A stretch of 64,000 nt of DNA from Papilionanthe hookeriana x Papilionanthe teres. Lineage: Eukaryota; Streptophyta; Magnoliopsida; Asparagales; Orchidaceae. Below, in pieces: positions 1 to 11,784 of this stretch. The DNA lies in NCBI GenBank assembly GCA_022702705.1, contig CM040430.1, positions 12,801,324 to 12,865,323 of the forward strand, written 5' to 3'. The position numbers were made by a program, and so were the translations under genes. Below the pieces are notes generated by a model. It saw nothing but the letters and a program-made list of their open reading frames with translations, searched no databases and was not told the DNA's origin. Within the stretch, counting starts at the first letter, position 1, and every line of letters starts with the position of its first letter.

Positions 1-893
1 TTTGGATATCGGGTTCAATTTTCAGTTAAAATTGTCAACTGGGGTTTTGATAAAAGTGGGGTAAATCGACAAAATTGGCCCATGGCGTAGTTGAACAAAA
101 TGAAATCGGGAATATTTGGATTTTCTGAATTTTCTGGGAATTTTCAATTTTTGGATTTTCGGGTCAAAAGGGTATTTTCGGGTATTTGGAAGGTATCGGG
201 GGGATGGAATTTCCAGTTTTTTGGGGCATGGATGACCAATTTGAGTGATGTGGAAATGCTCTTTGGGAATGATTTTGGAGAATTTTGGGTGATTTGGAAA
301 TTTTCGAGAATTGTAAGCAGACCTGGTACAAGAGGGCTTTCTACGGTGTTTGGGTCCCGGGGTCAAAATCGAAAATTTGGAAAATCAAGATTGGGTGGAT
401 GCGGAATAAAAATCATTTTTGTTGAGCCATGAAGCCATATCAAGCCCACATGAGCCATGAAGGGATCGTCCGTTACATTCACTCATGTCGTTGCTCCTAA
501 CCCTCTTGGGCCCAAGGGCTTGTGCTGCTGAGACTCATCCATGTGAATCACCTACATGAGTCGTGAGGTCAAGTCGGGTATGGGTGTGTTTTTAGGAGGT
601 GTGTGAAAGTGTAGTGTGTGTGCAGCCAACCTTCACTGACTTGAAGCCACCTGTATGGGCCCTAAGGCCAAAGAGTCCCATAAAAGAACTCATCCTTGAA
701 CTTCCACATCTGACAACCCTGTGTGCGATTAGGGGTTCATAGTCAAGTTTGTGGAGCTGCAGGGAGTTAAGAAGTGGTTTGAATTTCTAAAAGGTGGGTC
801 CCAATCCTAGTCCTCTAAGATAGTCAAAGGAAAAGCCTAAGGCGATCCTAAGTACTAAAGAGAAGAAGAGAAGACCTCATCAAAACGAGGTCA
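1..893 (-). repeat. LTR fragment, copy 1 (terminal part of a very long gypsy LTR)
   Basis: Positions 30-893 are a diverged direct repeat of 19,485-20,337, with the same order of blocks: a gtcaactgggg / ttttgataaaagtgg start, a stretch around aatcacctacatgagtc, then tttgaatttctaaaaggtgg and a final gacctcatcaaaacgaggtc. The last part is also shared with 40,540-40,665. Read on the minus strand it begins TGTTGACCTCG, fitting a TG-start LTR that runs out of the window to the left. The true edge may be 912, where TGTTAG starts on the minus strand. It would be the 3' LTR of the minus-strand Tat element to its right. No protein is encoded. Confidence 0.65.
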
Positions 894-1264
894 ACAAATG
901 CACTCTCTAACAGTGTGGTGAGCTGACGGGAGCACACCGCTACAGACAGCGTTGACCGAAACGATCAACAAAACCATCACAGATGTCCAAGTAACAAACC
1001 GCCAGACAAAGTAAAAATTTCCGCTGTGGAGCGCGGGCGATACTCGGAACCGGGAGACTTCGAACTCCTCGCCTAGGAAAGGAAAAGGAGGTGAATCCCA
1101 AATCACATGTTTTGGGAGAATTCCAATTTTAGATTTTATTTTGTTTCATGTTTTAAGTCATGATGTGTGAGTTTAGATTTCACCTGTTTCAATAGATCGA
1201 GGTTCGTCAAGATTAATTCGCGGGATTCGATTTTGAAATGAAATCGGAATTTTCAAGTTTTAGA
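894..1264. other. Spacer between LTR copy 1 and the tandem array
   Basis: No gene is supported here. The sequence lies between the LTR edge and the tandem array and would be the last internal part of the Tat element on the minus strand. I do not see a convincing polypurine tract at the LTR boundary; the closest purine-rich piece is AGAGAGTG on the minus strand at about 899-906. Confidence 0.4.
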
Positions 1265-2200
1265 TGTAACATCTTCAACTCCAAAAGAAGATCGAATCGA
1301 TTGGATTGATCATTACAATGAGGAAAGATCTCGTAGTAACGTGCACGACGTAAAACTTTAACCTCAAGAGCTCGATTCACGTATTTCAAAGGTAATGTGG
1401 GAAGAATCCTAAAGAGCCGCGAGGCCCCTACGTAAAATCCTCGACCCTCAGAGCTCGAATTCGATGTATTTCGGCTGCGTAGGAAGAGAACTTGGCAAAG
1501 GCAGTCTTGGATGTAAAATCCTCGACCCAAGAGTCGAATTCGATGTATTTCCCTGCCAGGGACAGAAGAGAATCAGCAAAGGGTGCGCTCGATGTAAAAT
1601 CTCGACCCAAGAGCTCGAATTCGATGTATTTTGGGCAGGCAGGAAGAGAACGAAGAAGGTAGCCTCGATGTAAAATCCTCGACCCAAAGGTTCGAATCGA
1701 TGTATTTCAAAGGCAAACAGGAAGAGAATCCTAGTAGCAAGGGCTGATGCAAACTTTGACCCAAAAGTTCAATCGATGTATTTCAAGGCAATAGGAAGAG
1801 AATCCTAAAGAAGGCGGGGAAGCCTGATGTAAAAACTTCACCCAAAAGTTCGAATCGATGTATTTCAAGCAAAAGAGGAAGAAAACTTAAAGGTACTGGA
1901 TAAAAATCCTTCCAATTCAAAAGTTCAATCGATGTATTTCAAGAAATAGGAAGAGAACTTAAAACAAAGGCAAGCTGATGTAAAATCCGACCTAAAGGTT
2001 CGAATCGATGTATTTCACCGTTAATGAAAGAGAACTTAGCAAGCAGGCCTTTGATGTGAAATCCTCACCCAAAGGTTGACCATATTTCAACATAAAGAGG
2101 AAGAAACTTAAAGAAATGTTAGCTTTGATTAGTAAACTCAACTAACAAGCCAATTCGATTGAGGTTACGAGATTCAAAGATCGAATTGGAGATTCGATGT
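1265..2200. repeat. Tandem array of about 79-bp units, roughly 12 copies
   Basis: The phrase gatgtaaaatcctcgaccc, or a variant, begins near 1265, 1348, 1430, 1510, 1591, 1667, 1745, 1826, 1899, 1977, 2053 and 2126, and each is followed by tcgaat(t)cgatgtattt and a variable aggaagagaac block. Spacings are 73-84 bp. The central units are best conserved and both ends decay. The array lies between pol and the 3' LTR of the minus-strand Tat element, a place where Tat-lineage elements are known to carry tandem repeats. The short ORFs crossing it are produced by the repeat itself and are not genes. Confidence 0.85.
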
Positions 2201-4440
2201 AGACTGAATCCTGAAGATCAATTTGAAATTGGAATACGAGCTCAACTCTCATTAAATTTGATTTAAGATTTGATTTGAAATTTGGAAAGATCGAATTCGA
2301 ATTTTGATCGAGATCGATTCGAAATTTGATCGAGAATTCGATTTAACATTTATGTCGATTTTCGTTTATCCTTTAATGATTCAAATTTTATTTTGTTTGT
2401 TGTTTAACGTTCATGGACTGTGTTTGTCATTTTTTAGATTTTTTTTAGAAAAGTTTTCTTTTATCTTTTTTTTTTCTTTTTCGTTCTTTTTTCAAGTTCA
2501 TTTAACTTACCGGCGTTTCCCAATCAATTCGCACAAAAGAGGCGAAGGTCAAAACGTGACATGGTCACTTTCATTCCAATCATGCCTAAGATATGATCGT
2601 GATAACCTGATCCTAATATATTTCATACAATCCATGTAAACACTCAAACGCACTGTATGATCTTTTGTTGATCCATCTAAAGAAACACTCGTCAAAAGTC
2701 CATACCGAATAAGGAGATATATGCAACACAACATCACCTTCCAAGCCATCCGGCAAGGATGCTGATGGATGTACACGGAGCGATATTTTCCATGCACCGT
2801 CAGTCGGGAGGCTCTAGCTCCGGTCTCGGCCGGAAATGGTAGCAGTGTCTCTCCCCGTCGTCCATCCTTCAGCAATCGATATCCGCTTCACCGGTACTCC
2901 TTTAAGATGCAATGCTCGGCGATACCTCGTCTGCGATCTCTTCCCGGACGACGGCCGAACCCACCGGCAGGGGTATCTTCCACCGGCCCTCGGAACTCAC
3001 CGGGGCCTCGCTATCCGAGGTCGCATCCGACATGATGCTGCACTCGCCGGAAAGAGACCGCGGGCAGGAAGGCCCTCGACAAAGTCATGGTGATCAATGC
3101 GCTGGGGCATACGCTCACCCCGTCATAGACAAGCCGATGATGCAAATATCGGCATGCAGTTCGTCGGGTACATCTCTCCATGTTATCAATCTCTTACCAT
3201 TCTCTGACACCACTGGCATCGGGTCCACTCGCCCATGACGGAGTATTCCCGCGGGTTTCCTTCCCCGTTCTCGCAAAGTCGTAACAGCATCCACATCGTA
3301 TCGTGATTCTTCCTCTCGGCATCCATCTCCGGGTTCCGAGCATGTGTTTTCCTTAAAGTGCCTCGTCGCCTACTCTTTTCAAATCCCGATGCAATCCACG
3401 ATTTGCCTTTGGGGCGCCACTCCGAGAATACGTCCATGTAATTCGAGGCCCTCCAAAGATATCGACGTCCTTTCCGCTCTAACTTTCAAAGTATTCAAAG
3501 GTTTTTCAACATTTTGCATTCTCTCCACCGTATTCGAATGATTCATAGATGGCGGCAGGCCTTCGTGACATATTGTGGGATGTATGGTTCAATCCTTCAC
3601 GCTCTGATACCTCGCTCTCAGATGATGGCTCATCGAGACATCCCCCGGGTCGTCTCTCGCAACAAGGCCTATGAACAATTAGTAGTTCATCCTATGGCGC
3701 GGTGCCTTCTTCTTCCGATTTTCTTCGAAGATTTCCCCGGTTCTTTCACATCCTAGAGCCGGCCCTTCTCTCCCGGGGTTCCCCGGTGAACCGTGTCCCC
3801 GAAGTGTATGCACCGACACAAGAATCGCCCTATCGTGTCGATCCGCGCCCTGCCTTTGTCAACATCTTACTGACACGGCCATTCTATTTCTTCGTCGAGA
3901 ACCGTCGCGAGAGCATCGAACTTCAATCTCTCGCGCGCGCGCCGACAAGCCTCGCTCCTCCGCCGTAGCGACTACGTACTTCATTTTCTTATCTTCTTCA
4001 ATATTCGTCTTTCTTTTCTTGTTGCCGGATTGGTGGCTTGGGCCACCCACTTTCATCACCGTATGTCCGGCAGTTTTGGCCAACCGGACCCGCCCACTTC
4101 CCTCAACACTGCCCGCCGGTGCGAAATCCGAGTCAACTTCGATTATCACCGTCTTCACCCCTTTTCATCGTCGCAAGGCTTACGCTCTATTCCAAAGCTC
4201 ACACCAACCGCCCGCCTGACATTTCCCCTCGCGAAAAGACAAGGAAAAGGATCGGTGGGTCGTACTAAGAACAAGAACATCAAGAAATATTTATTAAAGA
4301 CATCTTGTTTTTTTATTATTATTTTTATATTTTCAAACTTAACAATGAATGGCTGGATAAGATCAAAAAGAGATTTCGATTGAAAAGAAGGAAAATTTTA
4401 TTGTCGTGGATTTTATTTATTTTAGCACATTTTTATTTTT
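2201..4440 (-). other. Tat element region downstream of pol, non-coding or decayed
   Basis: This follows the integrase on the minus strand. It is AT-rich to about 2,540, then CpG-rich with many short broken frames on both strands to about 4,250. The longest minus-strand frame (3,859-4,158) is Lys/Arg-rich with a short stretch KKRKTNIEEDKKMK; I do not recognise it. Some Tat-group elements (the Grande/RIRE2 type) carry an extra ORF between pol and the 3' LTR, so a decayed extra ORF is possible, but nothing here identifies one. Confidence 0.4.
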
Positions 4441-4499
4441 CGGGGTTCTCACCCCGCCATAATCACTTCACCGCGCTTCTTAGGATGGAAAGTTCATTC

Positions 4500-5650
4500 C
4501 TTCGAAACACGTGCCGTAATACTTTTTCAAGCACGTCCATCGACGAAGCACATGTCGTTCTCCCCCGGTAATTCACTACCGGTAGGAACCTCCGAGTATA
4601 CCTGGCCGACCACAAACTAGTCCTTCCCAAGTGGGTTCAGTCCTCCCCATCTTCGCGGTGTGCAAGAATAGTCTTTCGAGAACGAGAACTAGATCACCAA
4701 CTTTCAAGGTTCTCGCGACCCGCTTATCATGAGCCCGAATCCGCTCCTTAGCTTGGCATGGGGCTCTAAATTCTCGTTGCGCCGCAAGTCTTTTCCCCTT
4801 CCAAAGCGAATTCTTCGAGTCGTAATTTGGCGTTCTTCACAGGATTTTGCCCGTAACCTAATTCGAGCGAAGCGGAGTCAACCTCTAAAGGTAACATCGC
4901 TTCTGGACGACACACCGTAGCGTAAGGTGTAGCTTGCGTAGTAGTTCCGAAGGTTGTCCTGTTAGGTCTATTAAGGCTTTGAATAACTTCTCGTGGCCAC
5001 TTCTTCTTATCACGTCTAAAGTCTTCTTTAAAATTCGAACGAGAGTTTTATTAAAAGCCTCGCAAGGCCGTTTGGCTTCGGGTAGTAAATCGTTGAATAT
5101 CGCGCCGATTCCGTGTCTCCCGACAAAATCGCTGGATTAGCAAGGCTTCGAACGTCGGCCCATTATCTCGAGATGATCTCGCGCGGCACCCCGAAACGGT
5201 AAACAACTCGTTCCCGAAAAATTGCAAGACGCGATGTGCTTTCACTTCTCTGCTGAACTCCAGCTTCCCCGCCTACTCGGGAAAAGTAATCCGTAGCCGC
5301 AAGAATGAAGCGATGTCCTTTCGACGATGGTGCTCCCATTGACCCACTATATCCGTGCCCCAACATTCAAATGGCCACGATGCAATTGCTCTGATGTAAA
5401 GACATTGAGGCCGGGGTGTGAATCACTCCGCGCACTCTCGCATCGGGTGATGCTCTCCTCATGATTTTCATGCGTCGGTCATCATCGAGGGCCAAGAGTA
5501 TCCTAGTCTTTTAACTTTCATTTTCATCTTCGACCCGACCGGTGAGCGCCTACGTAGTCCCGACGAATTTCCTTAACAATTTCACCCGGCTTCGACCTCG
5601 CTTAGGCACCCAAATTTCCACATTCGATCAAAAGACCTTCCCCGTATAAT
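4500..5650 (-). pseudogene. Tat-lineage Ty3/gypsy integrase, decayed
   Basis: Minus-strand frames give, in order, a piece of the zinc-binding N-terminal region ending in GYSWPSMMTDA (about 5,480), the catalytic core phrase SKGHRFILAATDYFS at 5,310-5,355, RFGVPREIIS near 5,170, and a C-terminal part VIRRSGHEKLFKALIDLTG near 4,970-5,030. Core and order match gypsy integrases of the Tat group. The reading frame changes several times and has in-frame stops, so no complete enzyme can be made. The function in an intact element is to insert the cDNA into the host chromosome. Confidence 0.85.
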
Positions 5651-5849
5651 GTGTTGTTTATTAATGCGCAGACGCAGTTCTTCGATCCGCCACAAGAACG
5701 ACCTATCCCCTTCCGGGTAGTTTTCCGTTCGTTGTGCAATCCATCAATGGTCGTCGCCAATCTTCCGCGTTTCCGTCATCGCCGCAATCGATCCTTTTCC
5801 TTTCTCGATTTATGCACGTTGCCTATGTCAAGCCGTGATGCACTTCAAG

Positions 5850-6400
5850 GCCCGTGAATCGACACTTCCATCGATTCATCTGCAACAAAATTTTGCGAGA
5901 TCTGCCAGCGCATCCGCGAGCGTTTTTCCGGGAATTTGATCGTCACATTCAACTGCCGAACAACTGCATTTTCGCATACCGAAGTATCGTCGAGCCTGTT
6001 TTAAATTCCGTACTGTCCTACGATCCGTTGAATGATTAACCGTGAATCCCCGTAGATGTCGTCCGTGCATCCCATTCGAACGGTTAATTCCAAATTCCGT
6101 TACGAGGGCTTCGTATTCCGCTCGTTGTTCGTACATGGTCTCCGTCAAGTGGTAGGAGTATCTTAACATCCCCCGCTCCGTGTTATAAAGATTTCACTCG
6201 ATTCCCGCTCTTTTACCGGCACTATCACTGCGATTCTTCGTTTTGTGCGCCTCTAAAGATGTTCGTCGAAATATAATTCCCACCGCTCGATCATCAGCGC
6301 CTGTGTTCATTATTTCCACCGTTATCCGCATCGTCATCGAGAGGAGATTCCGCCTAGGGTGTGTCGTAAGGAAGTCCGCGAAGGCTTGTCCCTACTAAGA
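5850..6400 (-). pseudogene. Tat second RNase H (aRNH) domain, decayed
   Basis: The frame at 5,876-6,169 reads YHLTETMYEQRAEYEALVTE, followed by a region in the place of the usual 'YGDSQLIINQ' segment. The NNxAEYEALI-like stretch carries a catalytic Glu in the second, archaeal-type RNase H that is specific to Tat-lineage gypsy elements. It sits between RT-RNase H and integrase, as expected. Frameshifts flank it. The lineage call rests on this domain and on the RT wording, not on a database search. Confidence 0.75.
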
Positions 6401-7980
6401 CGAAGGTGCACAAAGTTATATCGAATTGCAACAAGATTATCAATTATCCGGCAAGTCCGCCGAAAAGCGTTGGACGAGTCATCAAGTATTGCAGCGGATT
6501 AAACTCGAGATCAGCCGACCTTACGAGAGGTGGCCGAGTGCTCGGAAGCAGCTGCGAAGATCAAAATAAACAATGCTTTTCAATTGCGGGACACCACCTT
6601 ATTTCCGTCGGGCAAGAACGACGGGGCTTTTAAGTAATAAAGAGCATTTTCTTACCCTCATCATCGACCCTAAGCACGTGTTCGAGAGAGTCGTCTAAAA
6701 GCCGCGTATAAAGTATTAGCGGTCTACCCGAGATCGGGGTCGGCGAAGACAGAGGTGTCATTAAATATTGTTTAATGTCCTCGAAGGCCTTCTCGCATTT
6801 CTCTTCCCAAATAAATTTGGCGTCCTTTTAACTACAGTGCCGAGAAAGGCCGACACCTACCTCGATTGTGCTCGAGATAAAACAGCCGAAGACAGACAAG
6901 CGCCTTCCTCGAAGACGGTATTGCTTTTGGCAGCCAGAGGCGGCATTTCTAAGATGTACTTTTTAATCTTTTCCTGTCGATTACCCACGATGCCTGACAA
7001 CTTAATCCTAAGAATTTCCGGAGGTGACGCCGAAGGCGCATTTTAAGTGATTCATCTTAAGGTTAAATTGCCTTAATCGTTCGAAAACAATTCTCAAATC
7101 ATACAAGTATTGTCCTTACTTCGTTTTCGATGACCACATCGTCCACATAACATTCGACTTCGATTATGGATGAATCATCAGTACCATTGTTTTCCGGTAG
7201 GTCGCTCCCGTTCTTCAATCCGAACGGCATCACCGTGTAGCACAGGCTCCATCGGCGTTCGAATGCCGTAAGTTTTCGTCTTCCGGAGCCATTTTTATTT
7301 GGTCGTATCCTCGAAGATCCATCCATGAACGAGAATACGGCAAGTGAAGCGATGTCGATCATTAATTCTCGTGGATCGGTAGAGGAAATTCATCTGACAT
7401 GCCTTGTTTAAATCTCCGTCCACACAAATTCCGCATCCGGACCATTCTTCCCTATTCCGTACCACGTTGGCTAACCAAGTCGGGCATTGTTCTTCACTTC
7501 GACAAATAGCGTCTATTAACTTTTTAACTTCAAATATGAGACTTGCTGTTCGATTTCTAGACGCATTCTTCTCGGGACCTCAGCTCCGACCGGAACAAGG
7601 TAGGGTCCACTCCTAGTTTAGTGACCTGCACACTGAGCTAAACTCGGCATCTCATCGTAGCTCCAAGCAAAATAATTCTATTGTCACTCGATTATTTCTT
7701 TCGGAGTCTTCTTTATCGAGTAAAGAGCTAACAAAGGTAGGTCTAGGCTCTTCGCTAGTACCTAAGTTAACTTCTATTAACTCGTCTATTGGGTAGACGG
7801 ATTTCTTCTTCGACCCGGCAGGCTCAATTGGCAAATCTTCAGTTCTTCCGTAGTTTCCATGGCCATTATTCAGTGACAACCAAGCAAAATTCGCATCGCC
7901 AATCGATCCCATCGTGCCAAATCCGAGACCATGTTTCGAGCTTCGGGCGGACGACCGAGTTATTCCATAAATTTTCAAAA
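6400..7980 (-). pseudogene. Tat reverse transcriptase and first RNase H region, decayed
   Basis: The region reads from high to low coordinates. At 7,652-7,800 is the pol linker DELIEVNLGTSEEPRPTF. At 7,099-7,362 is the RT core with VFSFMDGSS, LCYTVMPFGLKNGS and the catalytic YVDD box in VECYVDDVV. Then comes the thumb/connection piece KCAFGVTSGKFLG near 7,030 and the RNase H-adjacent part down to about 6,400. The wording is that of Tat-type gypsy RTs. Several frameshifts break it, and the linker to protease (about 8,000-8,900) contains the family phrase FNAFLGRPWIHENGMV near 8,740. Confidence 0.85.
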
Positions 7981-7999
7981 CGTTGCATCAAATTATTCA

Positions 8000-9351
8000 C
8001 TCGTCGGTAGAAAACCACGTCAATTAAATTTCGAACATGCGAGAGTACTACCCAAAAGGGCAATTCCATTAATTTCGATGAAGTAACATCTTCAAATTGT
8101 ACATTATTTTCGCCGAGGAAGAAGCACCACGAGAATTCGATTGCTTGCGCCACCGCTACGCCGCAATTTTCGACCTCCATACCCTCGATCTTGGCGAATG
8201 GATCGGGGGTCGGGTCACGGATGTGAATGTGAGGCGGTTAATCTTCTCGTACATCGATTTATATTCTTCGTTTCTTCATCTTCGAGAGGATCCTTCGACT
8301 GCGTTTCTTCCGACTTATCGTCGCCGCTTCTCGTTCGATTTCTTTTTCTTCTTCGTAACCATCTTCCAATCGACATCGATGGTCGGCTCTCCCGTCCAAT
8401 CGTCCTAACGTCTCTACCACGACCCGTCCCGCCGACCTCTTGATGCGAGTTGTGGAGAAACCTTCACCATCTCGCCGTAAGGAGTGGTGATGGAACGTCG
8501 GGACTGTAATGCCCTTCGTTGTCCCGAACTTTCTTCGCTCTTACTCATATGGCATTCCCTGAGAAGATCGTTTTCTCTAGGCATAATGTTTCCATCCTCG
8601 TGGATTCCACTCTGCGGTACCTGAGAATGGCCTTCAAGTCACCTTTCGTATGCAATCGGCTCCTCCATCGTGTGCATTCGATGCACTCGATGCAGGGACT
8701 GCGGTACCATCCCGTTTTCATGTATCCATGGTCGGCCCAAGAAAGCGTTGAATGACGTTTTCCGAATCAAGGTAAATTTCGCGTGGTCTTTGCTAAGTCA
8801 CCGGCCTTCATTAGCAAGCACAGCCGAGGGCTCTTCTCCTTTCCGGTCAATCCTTTTTAATAACATGATTTTGTCCGCTTCGAGCTCGGCGGCATCAATT
8901 TCCAAGTATGCTAGCGTTCGAAGATTCATTATATCGACGATGCCCCCGGATCCACCAATACTCCTGAGAGGTAAATCTTCCGATCAGAATCGAAATGTAC
9001 AACTACGGCCGTGACCGCTCGGCTCCAGTGGGGCAGTCGGCCGTCCGTGAAGGTAACACTGTCAAGCTCCTCTAACGAGCAAACCTCATCTACACCTCCG
9101 CCATTCAGCCTAAGAAATTTCCGGATCAAGTAAGGCCTCAATGTGAGCTTCATCTCCTCGATAAGACGAGATGGCCGTATGCCCGCTGGCCGGGTAAGCT
9201 CCTTAAGACGCGCGGGGAAGACGTTGTACCACTTTGCTTTCATGTGTCTCCGCTTCTTCGACCCGCATTTCTTCACGTGTATTGGTTCTTCTTGAATAAC
9301 CACCCGCTTCCCCTCATTTTCGGACCCACCTCCCGAGGTGTACTTTTCCAC
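8000..9351 (-). pseudogene. Tat aspartic protease and linker to RT, decayed
   Basis: The frame at 8,929-9,351 contains a basic linker, then SVTFTDGRLPHWSRAVTAVV and finally GVLVDPGASSI. This is the D-x-G-A-S active-site loop of a retroviral-type aspartic protease; the usual residue after Asp is Gly/Asn/Thr and here is Pro, which would impair it. The protein continues, out of frame, toward RT through the LGRPWIHE segment. In an intact element this protease cuts the Gag-Pol polyprotein. Confidence 0.75.
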
Positions 9352-9399
9352 TTCTGTGCCGACTTCGTGATTTCTCGACCTATTGTCGAGCTCGCCGTG

Positions 9400-10480
9400 T
9401 CTTCTTCGAATCGAATGACAGCTCTTCCTGACATTCGCGAATCCAAGGCTCTAACTCACGCGATCGGAGCTCCTCGAAACTCGCGTATGTGAGCCCGCGT
9501 TCGTCGAACTCTCGCAGCCTCCTCGATGATGTCTTCTTCATTATTTTGCTTCGTCGAGATCGCGTATGATTCGAGAATTGCTGCTGGTATCGAAATCGAG
9601 ATCCGGATTATCGTTAGTTACGACCGTGGGAAATGGGGCCAAACGTAGTCAACGCCATCACCCTTATCATTATATGATCCCACCGAAGCGAGCGTATAAT
9701 CATACAGAGTCGTGGGTTCGAGGGTGATTTCTCCTCTGACGGGAACAACTATCCCAGATGCGGCCTTGGCCTAGCCTTAGGTGCCTCGCCTTCTTCTTCG
9801 TCAATTTTCTTCTTTTCTTCAATCATCTCCCGTCGAGGTGGTTCTTCTATCGCAAGTGATAAGACTCGGCTTAATGCTTCAAACTCGACCAAGCTCGTAC
9901 CGAAGCGTCCGGATGCCGTCTAAAATCTTTTTTCAAGACTCTCGGCTCCAAGTGTAGAAATTCATCCATCGTCGATAGGATCTATCGGAATGGCGGGATC
10001 GGGCCGAGATATCATCGGTTCGAACCTTTCCGGGGTTCCTTCATGCATTCTTCTCGGATCGTTATATTCCCTTTCCGCAAGTTGTCATCGAGCCAACTTT
10101 TCAAGGTAATGCAATCTTCTATTTTGTGCCCAAGTGATTCAGGAAAAAGGCAAAAGTTGGATCACCTTTCTTGTTGACTTCCTCCTGTCTTTTAAAGCTC
10201 CTCAAGAATGGAATCCTTAGCCTTCATCGATCACGGAACATTTTTGGCACGTCATTCTGAAAGGATATTCTCTCGCTCAAAAGCTCTCTTAATGTACGTC
10301 ATGGACGAGGCGGTTGCTCATATCATGGGAGATGACTCGATAGCCGGGCCGGTTGCCGGTACCCGTTGTGGCTCGTCGGCGTCGTTATTAAGTGGTATTC
10401 GGTGATCTGGCCGTCACTTTGTCAACCGCCGCAACGATCCCGGATTTCTTTTCAAGTCTTTACAGTTTTTGTTTATCTGC
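9400..10480 (-). other. Tat gag C-terminal / gag-pro spacer, unresolved
   Basis: This lies between recognisable gag and protease on the minus strand and should hold the C-terminal part of Gag. I find only short broken frames with no clear CCHC zinc knuckle. A region near 10,100-10,200 reads roughly as acidic and basic linker on the minus strand. Nothing more can be supported. Confidence 0.35.
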
Positions 10481-11784
10481 TTTATCTAAGTGAAACTTAA
10501 TTGCTTGCCTCCTCTGTAAGCTTCCTACTTTGCTTAACAAATGCCCCCCCCCCCCCCCAAAGTCTTAATAAGAACTCGAGGAGAAGTGCTATCTGGCCAT
10601 GGATGCTTTTAAGTAAAATGCCGATCATAGAAAGAAATGGTAAAAAATAGGGTTCACACTTGCTTAAGTTCCTCCATCGAAGCATGTAATCCACCAAAGT
10701 TTCATTCGGCTTCGCTTCTCTACCACTAAATCACCTATAGTGGCTGGTGTCGGAAGCCCTAAGAAATCGCTCGATGAAGAGGTTCTCTAGCCTCCGAGAA
10801 CGTCTTCACCGAACCATCTGCACTCTCGCATACCGCCGAAGGCGATTCGGCTGCATCGCCGACGAATCGGGTTTCCAAGAGTAATGCATCGCTCCCGCCG
10901 CATTGCAAACAACCGGCACGAAAGTGTGCCACATGCCGTTCTGGATTCTTGCCTCCCGTCAAGGTCTCGGGGAATCGTAGGTGGTACGAAGCCTTTCGGT
11001 GACACGTGAGCGCCGTCGAATTCTTCGGTAAGTCTACCCGTCCGAATGGATGTCCCGCCTTTCGATTGTGCTATGCTTCGCATCTCCGTTGTTCCATCAA
11101 GTTCTTGATATCCTTTTCAGAATCATACTTTGTGTTGTATCCCCTTTTTTTCAAAATGGACATCATCCCCTTATCGACGATCGACCCTTTCCTCCGTCTA
11201 CAATGTGAATGACTCGGGGGTGCTTCCTTTGTGGTTGTAATTTCGGAGAGCGGCCGAGCTGTCCCGCCATCTCTTCCATCCTTTCGCCATTCGAGCGATC
11301 GTATCATCTTTCGGCCGCCTTCTCATCGCCTGCTCCTCTCTTCGCTACGCAGAGCACCATGAAGCTCGTGTCTCAACCATGTTGATTACAAGATCGTCGT
11401 CCATGAATCGATGAATCAATCTCGTCTCCGAACTTTTCCTCTCTTCTTTCGCTGCCGTCGTGATATCTATTTCTCAACTTTTCCATGGCATCTTCTGGCG
11501 GCTTTCTTCGTGTGTGTCTTCGTGGTTGTCGCGGCGATGCTGGAAGCTGTCGCGTCCCTTCTCACGAGTCCCCTTTATCGCGGTAGCACTTTCTTCGCAT
11601 TCAAGTCTCGGCGAGACTTTCTTTTCTCGGCCGTCGTTTCAATCTCAATCGCCCAAGAAGGACGCCATACTACCATCCTTCCAGCCAGTAATACCAGTGA
11701 CGATGGTCTCGCTTCGCCAAATGTCGGAAGGTGGTATCTCGACCAGGTAGAATCCTGAGACGACAACAAAGGACTAGCCTTCAT
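10480..11784 (-). pseudogene. Tat gag capsid region, decayed
   Basis: Minus-strand frames in order are MIRSLEWRKDGRDGG (about 11,300), TGGKNPERHVAHFRAGCLQC near 10,930 overlapping the out-of-frame continuation RRCSRIAFGGMRECRWFGE, and VDYMLRWRNLSKCEP with KSIHGQIALLLEFL at 10,497-10,697. The pattern DPExHxxHF, CKxF, AxxWF and DYxxRWRxL is that of gypsy Gag capsid proteins. At least three frameshifts are present, one at a run of 15 Cs on the plus strand (10,544-10,558). Gag would form the cytoplasmic particle in which the RNA is copied. Confidence 0.75.

Noticed and set aside
1265..2200. CRISPR-like array
   Set aside because: Units are contiguous 79-bp tandem repeats without unique spacers in a plant retrotransposon.
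2304..3968. Plus-strand ORFs downstream of Tat pol as an antisense accessory gene
   Set aside because: Some Tat elements have such a gene, but these frames are short, overlapping and without recognisable motifs.
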